From positions 3,281,001 through 3,345,000 of the forward strand of contig NZ_CP117025.1 of assembly GCF_028551275.1 (NCBI RefSeq): a DNA stretch of 64,000 nucleotides, in the 5' to 3' direction. This document shows positions 59,137 to 64,000 of the stretch, in pieces (the first letter of the stretch is position 1; each line of letters starts with the position of its first letter). The DNA is from Sphingomonas hankookensis (lineage in GTDB: Bacteria; Pseudomonadota; Alphaproteobacteria; Sphingomonadales; Sphingomonadaceae). Both the position numbers and the translations under genes were made by a program. The notes beneath the pieces are model-generated. The model saw only the letters and a list, made by a program, of their open reading frames with translations. It was not told the origin of the DNA and did no database searches.

Positions 59137-60005
59137 GCCATCATCCGCCGCAGGAACCGCCGGACGACGACGCCGCGGACGGCGGCGACCGGTGCCGCGC
59201 GCGGGCGCTCGACCCGCATCCGGTGCGGGTTGAAGAAATAACCGCGATGGTCGGTGCCGCTGGGTCGCCGCAGGATGACGCGGATCGCCTCTTCGGCCAT
59301 CATCGTGCCCGCCATCGTCACCATCGTGGCAAAGGAAAAGCGCGACCGCTTGCCTGCGGCGACCTCGGCCGCAATGTCCAGGTCGACATGCGCGTGGCTG
59401 CTGCTGTGGATCAGCACATATTCGATCTCGCGCTGGAGACAGAGGGTGCGCATGTCGGCCGTCACCTCGGTCCATGGAATGCCGACCGTCGGATAGCGTA
59501 GCCGCACTTCGGGTCGCGGGTCCTCGGGGCGAACGACCGTCACCGACGGCAGCGGCGAGGCATAGGCGTCGATGACGGTACGGCCATGCGCCTGCGCCCG
59601 GCGGTACAGGTGCACGCCTGCCGCCGCATCGTCCATGCCGTTGACGATCACGTCGCTCTCCGGGATCAGCCGGTCCAACGCGTCGGTCCATTCCGCGCCC
59701 AGCAGCTCGATCTCGACTTCCGGGTTGATCCGCAGCGCGCCGGCCCGCGCCGCCGTCGCCTTGTCCTCGCCGATGGTGTCCAGCGTGGCGAACAGCTGGC
59801 GGTTCAGGTTCGACAGCTCGAAACGGTCGATATCCGCGATGGCAAAGCGGCCGACGCCGGCGCGCACCAGTGCCATGAACGCGGCCCCGCCCATGCCGCC
59901 GACCCCCGGAATCAATATCTTAGCCGCCCGCAACCGCGCCTGCTCGTCCGCCGTGACGAACCCGCGGTTGCGTACCGTCATCCCATCATAGCAAAACCCG
60001 CTCAT
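59133..60005 (-). CDS. ThiF/E1-family adenylating enzyme
   Basis: 290 aa. The Rossmann ATP site is ILIPGVGGMGGAAFMALVRA (Gly34-Gly40), followed by IADIDRFELSNLNRQLFA, the DxxxxSNLNRQ signature of E1-like enzymes that adenylate C-terminal carboxyl groups (MoeB, ThiF, TcdA, ubiquitin E1). The usual pair of CxxC zinc sites is missing; the only late cysteine seen is in MRTLCLQRE. It has no ubiquitin-like partner nearby. ATG at 60005 overlaps the upstream stop (ATGA). It could activate a small peptide, amino acid or carrier for the acyltransferases around it (inference). Confidence 0.82.
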   Translation of the reverse strand: MSGFCYDGMTVRNRGFVTADEQARLRAAKILIPGVGGMGGAAFMALVRAGVGRFAIADIDRFELSNLNRQLFATLDTIGEDKATAARAGALRINPEVEIELLGAEWTDALDRLIPESDVIVNGMDDAAAGVHLYRRAQAHGRTVIDAYASPLPSVTVVRPEDPRPEVRLRYPTVGIPWTEVTADMRTLCLQREIEYVLIHSSSHAHVDLDIAAEVAAGKRSRFSFATMVTMAGTMMAEEAIRVILRRPSGTDHRGYFFNPHRMRVERPRAAPVAAVRGVVVRRFLRRMMA

Positions 60006-60946
60006 CCCCCCCTCAATCTTCCCAACGGTTGATCCGCAGCCAACCACTGAACCAGCGGCGCGACGATGGCCTGGATCGTCAGGATGATCGCCTGCACGCC
60101 CAGTTGCGGAATGGCGCTGCGAGGAACGCTTTTCGCCAGAAACCGCCGCGCGGTCGACAGGTCGATACGACCGATCTGCAGCACGTCGTCGCCTCGGACA
60201 TAGTCCAGCGTTTCGGCGCAGAACCGGTTATAGCGTTCATCGCGATGCTTGGCGGCGACGGCGAAGCTCTTCTTCAGATTGTCGGACCCGCCGGTATAGG
60301 CATTGGTAATGACCTGCGTTGCCGGGTCGAACCCTGCGTCTTCGCCGACGCCGAACGCCGCGCGCTCCTTCCGCATGATCTGATAGGCAAGGTGCTGGTG
60401 GGCGAAGCTCGGCCGGGTGCCCGCCTGTGCGGGATACACGTCGTCGAACGTCTGCGCGACCATGCCGACGACGGCGGGCACCTGTGTCACGCTGCTGATC
60501 CATAGCGGGCGCAGGCCACGCCGGACGAAGAGCGCAAAGCAGGTCAGGCCATAGAGAATCCATGACAGCCCCCCACTCCGCTCGGCCGGATCGACCATGA
60601 CAAGTCCAAGATGCAGCACGTCGTCCGGCAGGCCGCCACGCTGCACCCTGAGCAACGGCATGGCGTTGAACGCAATGGGTCGGCTGTCGCCGGCCCGCCG
60701 GACCAAGGTGACCACGCTGCGGTCCCATGCGGCCCCGTCAGGCGCGAACAACCCGTAATCGAGCTGCCGCCCGTCCAGACAGCTAGCCACAACGTCGCGG
60801 CAGGCGGCCTGCAGTGCTGCCAGATCAGTCGGCGACAGGATGCTAGTGGGGCGTTCGGCGATTTCGACGCGGTACTGGCGCCCGGCAGGAAAGCGTAGGA
60901 GCAGGTATTTCCCGGAGAATGCGCTGAAGATTGCCGTTGGCCGCAT
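60002..60946 (-). CDS. Hypothetical protein, acyltransferase-like
   Basis: 314 aa, first gene of the five-gene operon. HLGLVMVDPAERSGGLSWIL followed by LRPLWISSVTQVPAVVGMVA resembles GNAT motif A (beta-strand, V-x-P, Gly-rich turn, helix), but the match is weak. The C-terminus contains a hydrophobic stretch (VQAIILTIQAIVAPLVQWLA) that may touch the membrane. Its start is the first in-frame ATG. The 98 bases up to the terminator of the tRNA must hold the promoter. No family is firmly recognised. Confidence 0.62.
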   Translation of the reverse strand: MRPTAIFSAFSGKYLLLRFPAGRQYRVEIAERPTSILSPTDLAALQAACRDVVASCLDGRQLDYGLFAPDGAAWDRSVVTLVRRAGDSRPIAFNAMPLLRVQRGGLPDDVLHLGLVMVDPAERSGGLSWILYGLTCFALFVRRGLRPLWISSVTQVPAVVGMVAQTFDDVYPAQAGTRPSFAHQHLAYQIMRKERAAFGVGEDAGFDPATQVITNAYTGGSDNLKKSFAVAAKHRDERYNRFCAETLDYVRGDDVLQIGRIDLSTARRFLAKSVPRSAIPQLGVQAIILTIQAIVAPLVQWLAADQPLGRLRGG

Positions 60947-61043
60947 GCGTTCCTCGTCGGGACGTCGGTGGCAATGCGTATCACGACGCGCACGACTGGC
61001 TCAAGGATTGCGGCTTGGGCGCCTGTCGCGCGCGCCTAAGCGC

Positions 61044-61080
61044 AAAAAGCCCGTCAAGTCGTTAGACATGCGGGCTTTTT
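61044..61080 (-). terminator. Rho-independent terminator of the rRNA operon
   Basis: AAAAAGCCCG and CGGGCTTTTT pair around a 17-base loop, immediately downstream of tRNA-fMet on the minus strand. A/T runs on both sides let it work in both directions. Confidence 0.85.
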
Positions 61081-61084
61081 GGTT

Positions 61085-61161
<77 letters not shown>

Positions 61162-61232
61162 CCACCATGGTCGCCCTGTTGGGCGGAAGGGGTGTTATGA
61201 CGAGTGTGAATGGATATGTGCACCGGCTTCAA

Positions 61233-61350
61233 TGCCTGGCGACGACCTACTCTTCCACTGCTTAGGCAGTAGTACCATTGGCGCGGTTTGGTTTCACGGC
61301 CGAGTTCGGGATGGGATCGGGTGGTTCACAAACGCTATAGCCACCAGGCA
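61233..61350 (-). rRNA. rrf: 5S ribosomal RNA
   Basis: About 118 nt on the minus strand. The terminal stem is formed by TGCCTGG and CCAGGCA, and the inner GGGATCGGGTGG/CCGAGTTCGGGATGGG segments match the 5S loop regions. It lies between 23S and tRNA-fMet. Confidence 0.93.
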
Positions 61351-61454
61351 ATGAAGCGGGTGCACATGTTTTTCAAATCGGTGTTTCAAGGGCTGAGGGT
61401 TTCAACCACGTGTGTCAGCCAGTGCTGACGTTGGGGGTGTGAACTCTCTGGCAT

Positions 61455-61477
61455 CCATAAAAGTAGTACTTTTATGG
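61455..61477 (-). other. Hairpin in 23S-5S spacer (possible processing site)
   Basis: CCATAAAAGTA-G-TACTTTTATGG is a perfect 11-base inverted repeat with a one-base centre, placed just after the 23S 3' end. The core without its ends is AT-rich. It may be part of the precursor stem or RNase III site, or a remnant of a small element. Confidence 0.5.
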
Positions 61478-61484
61478 AAACCTG

Positions 61485-64000
<2,516 letters not shown>

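Noticed and set aside
59133..60005. ThiF/E1 protein as a CBASS or Bil antiphage component
   Set aside because: No cyclase, ubiquitin-like, E2 or JAB gene lies beside it; the neighbours are acyltransferase- and nitroreductase-like.

Overview
The window comes from a high-GC alphaproteobacterium, most likely a Sphingomonas or close sphingomonad. The evidence is the three TonB-dependent receptors, the rRNA order 23S-5S-tRNA-fMet, the Lig-type protocatechuate 4,5-cleavage genes, and the many short GC-rich intergenic palindromes. About 60 protein genes fit the sequence. Many neighbours overlap by 4 bases (ATGA or GTGA), which suggests translational coupling.

Layout. 0-3.3 kb: trehalose genes (end of otsB, a GH15 glycosidase, otsA). 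3.7-17 kb: housekeeping and signalling (class I fumarase, a GGDEF-EAL-PilZ protein, NAD-dependent DNA ligase, a TonB receptor, a LytS/LytTR two-component pair, tRNA hydroxylase TrhO, small proteins, an EVE-domain protein). 17-29.5 kb: a pectin/uronate-type utilisation locus (ACS-family transporter, MhpD-like hydratase, LacI regulator, carboxylesterase, ThuA-cupin protein, PL1 pectate lyase, TonB receptor, GH43). A TGACACCGGTTTC-like motif sits before three of its transcription units, as expected of a LacI operator.

29.6-51.8 kb: an aromatic catabolic island. It holds an MHS transporter with a MarR regulator; a three-component Rieske oxygenase with a divergent LysR gene; a TonB receptor divergent from exported esterases, a DUF3237 protein and a frameshifted tannase/feruloyl esterase; and a complete 4-hydroxybenzoate/protocatechuate 4,5-cleavage pathway. 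The pathway is split into a minus-strand ligK-ligU-ligI operon and a plus-strand ligJ-ligA-ligB-ligC-pobA operon, separated by an unusual LysR protein with two HTH domains. The genes suggest this logic: outer-membrane uptake of plant phenolics, de-esterification, O-demethylation or hydroxylation to protocatechuate, then cleavage to pyruvate and oxaloacetate.

52-56 kb: exported, membrane and c-type cytochrome proteins of unknown role. 55.9-60.9 kb: a five-gene, fully coupled minus-strand operon joining a ThiF/E1-like enzyme, two acyltransferase-like proteins, a membrane protein and an Acg-like nitroreductase. This is the best candidate for an undescribed system. 61.0-64 kb: the 3' end of an rRNA operon on the minus strand, with tRNA-fMet and a terminator.

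All calls come from reading the sequence and from remembered family features; no database search was run.
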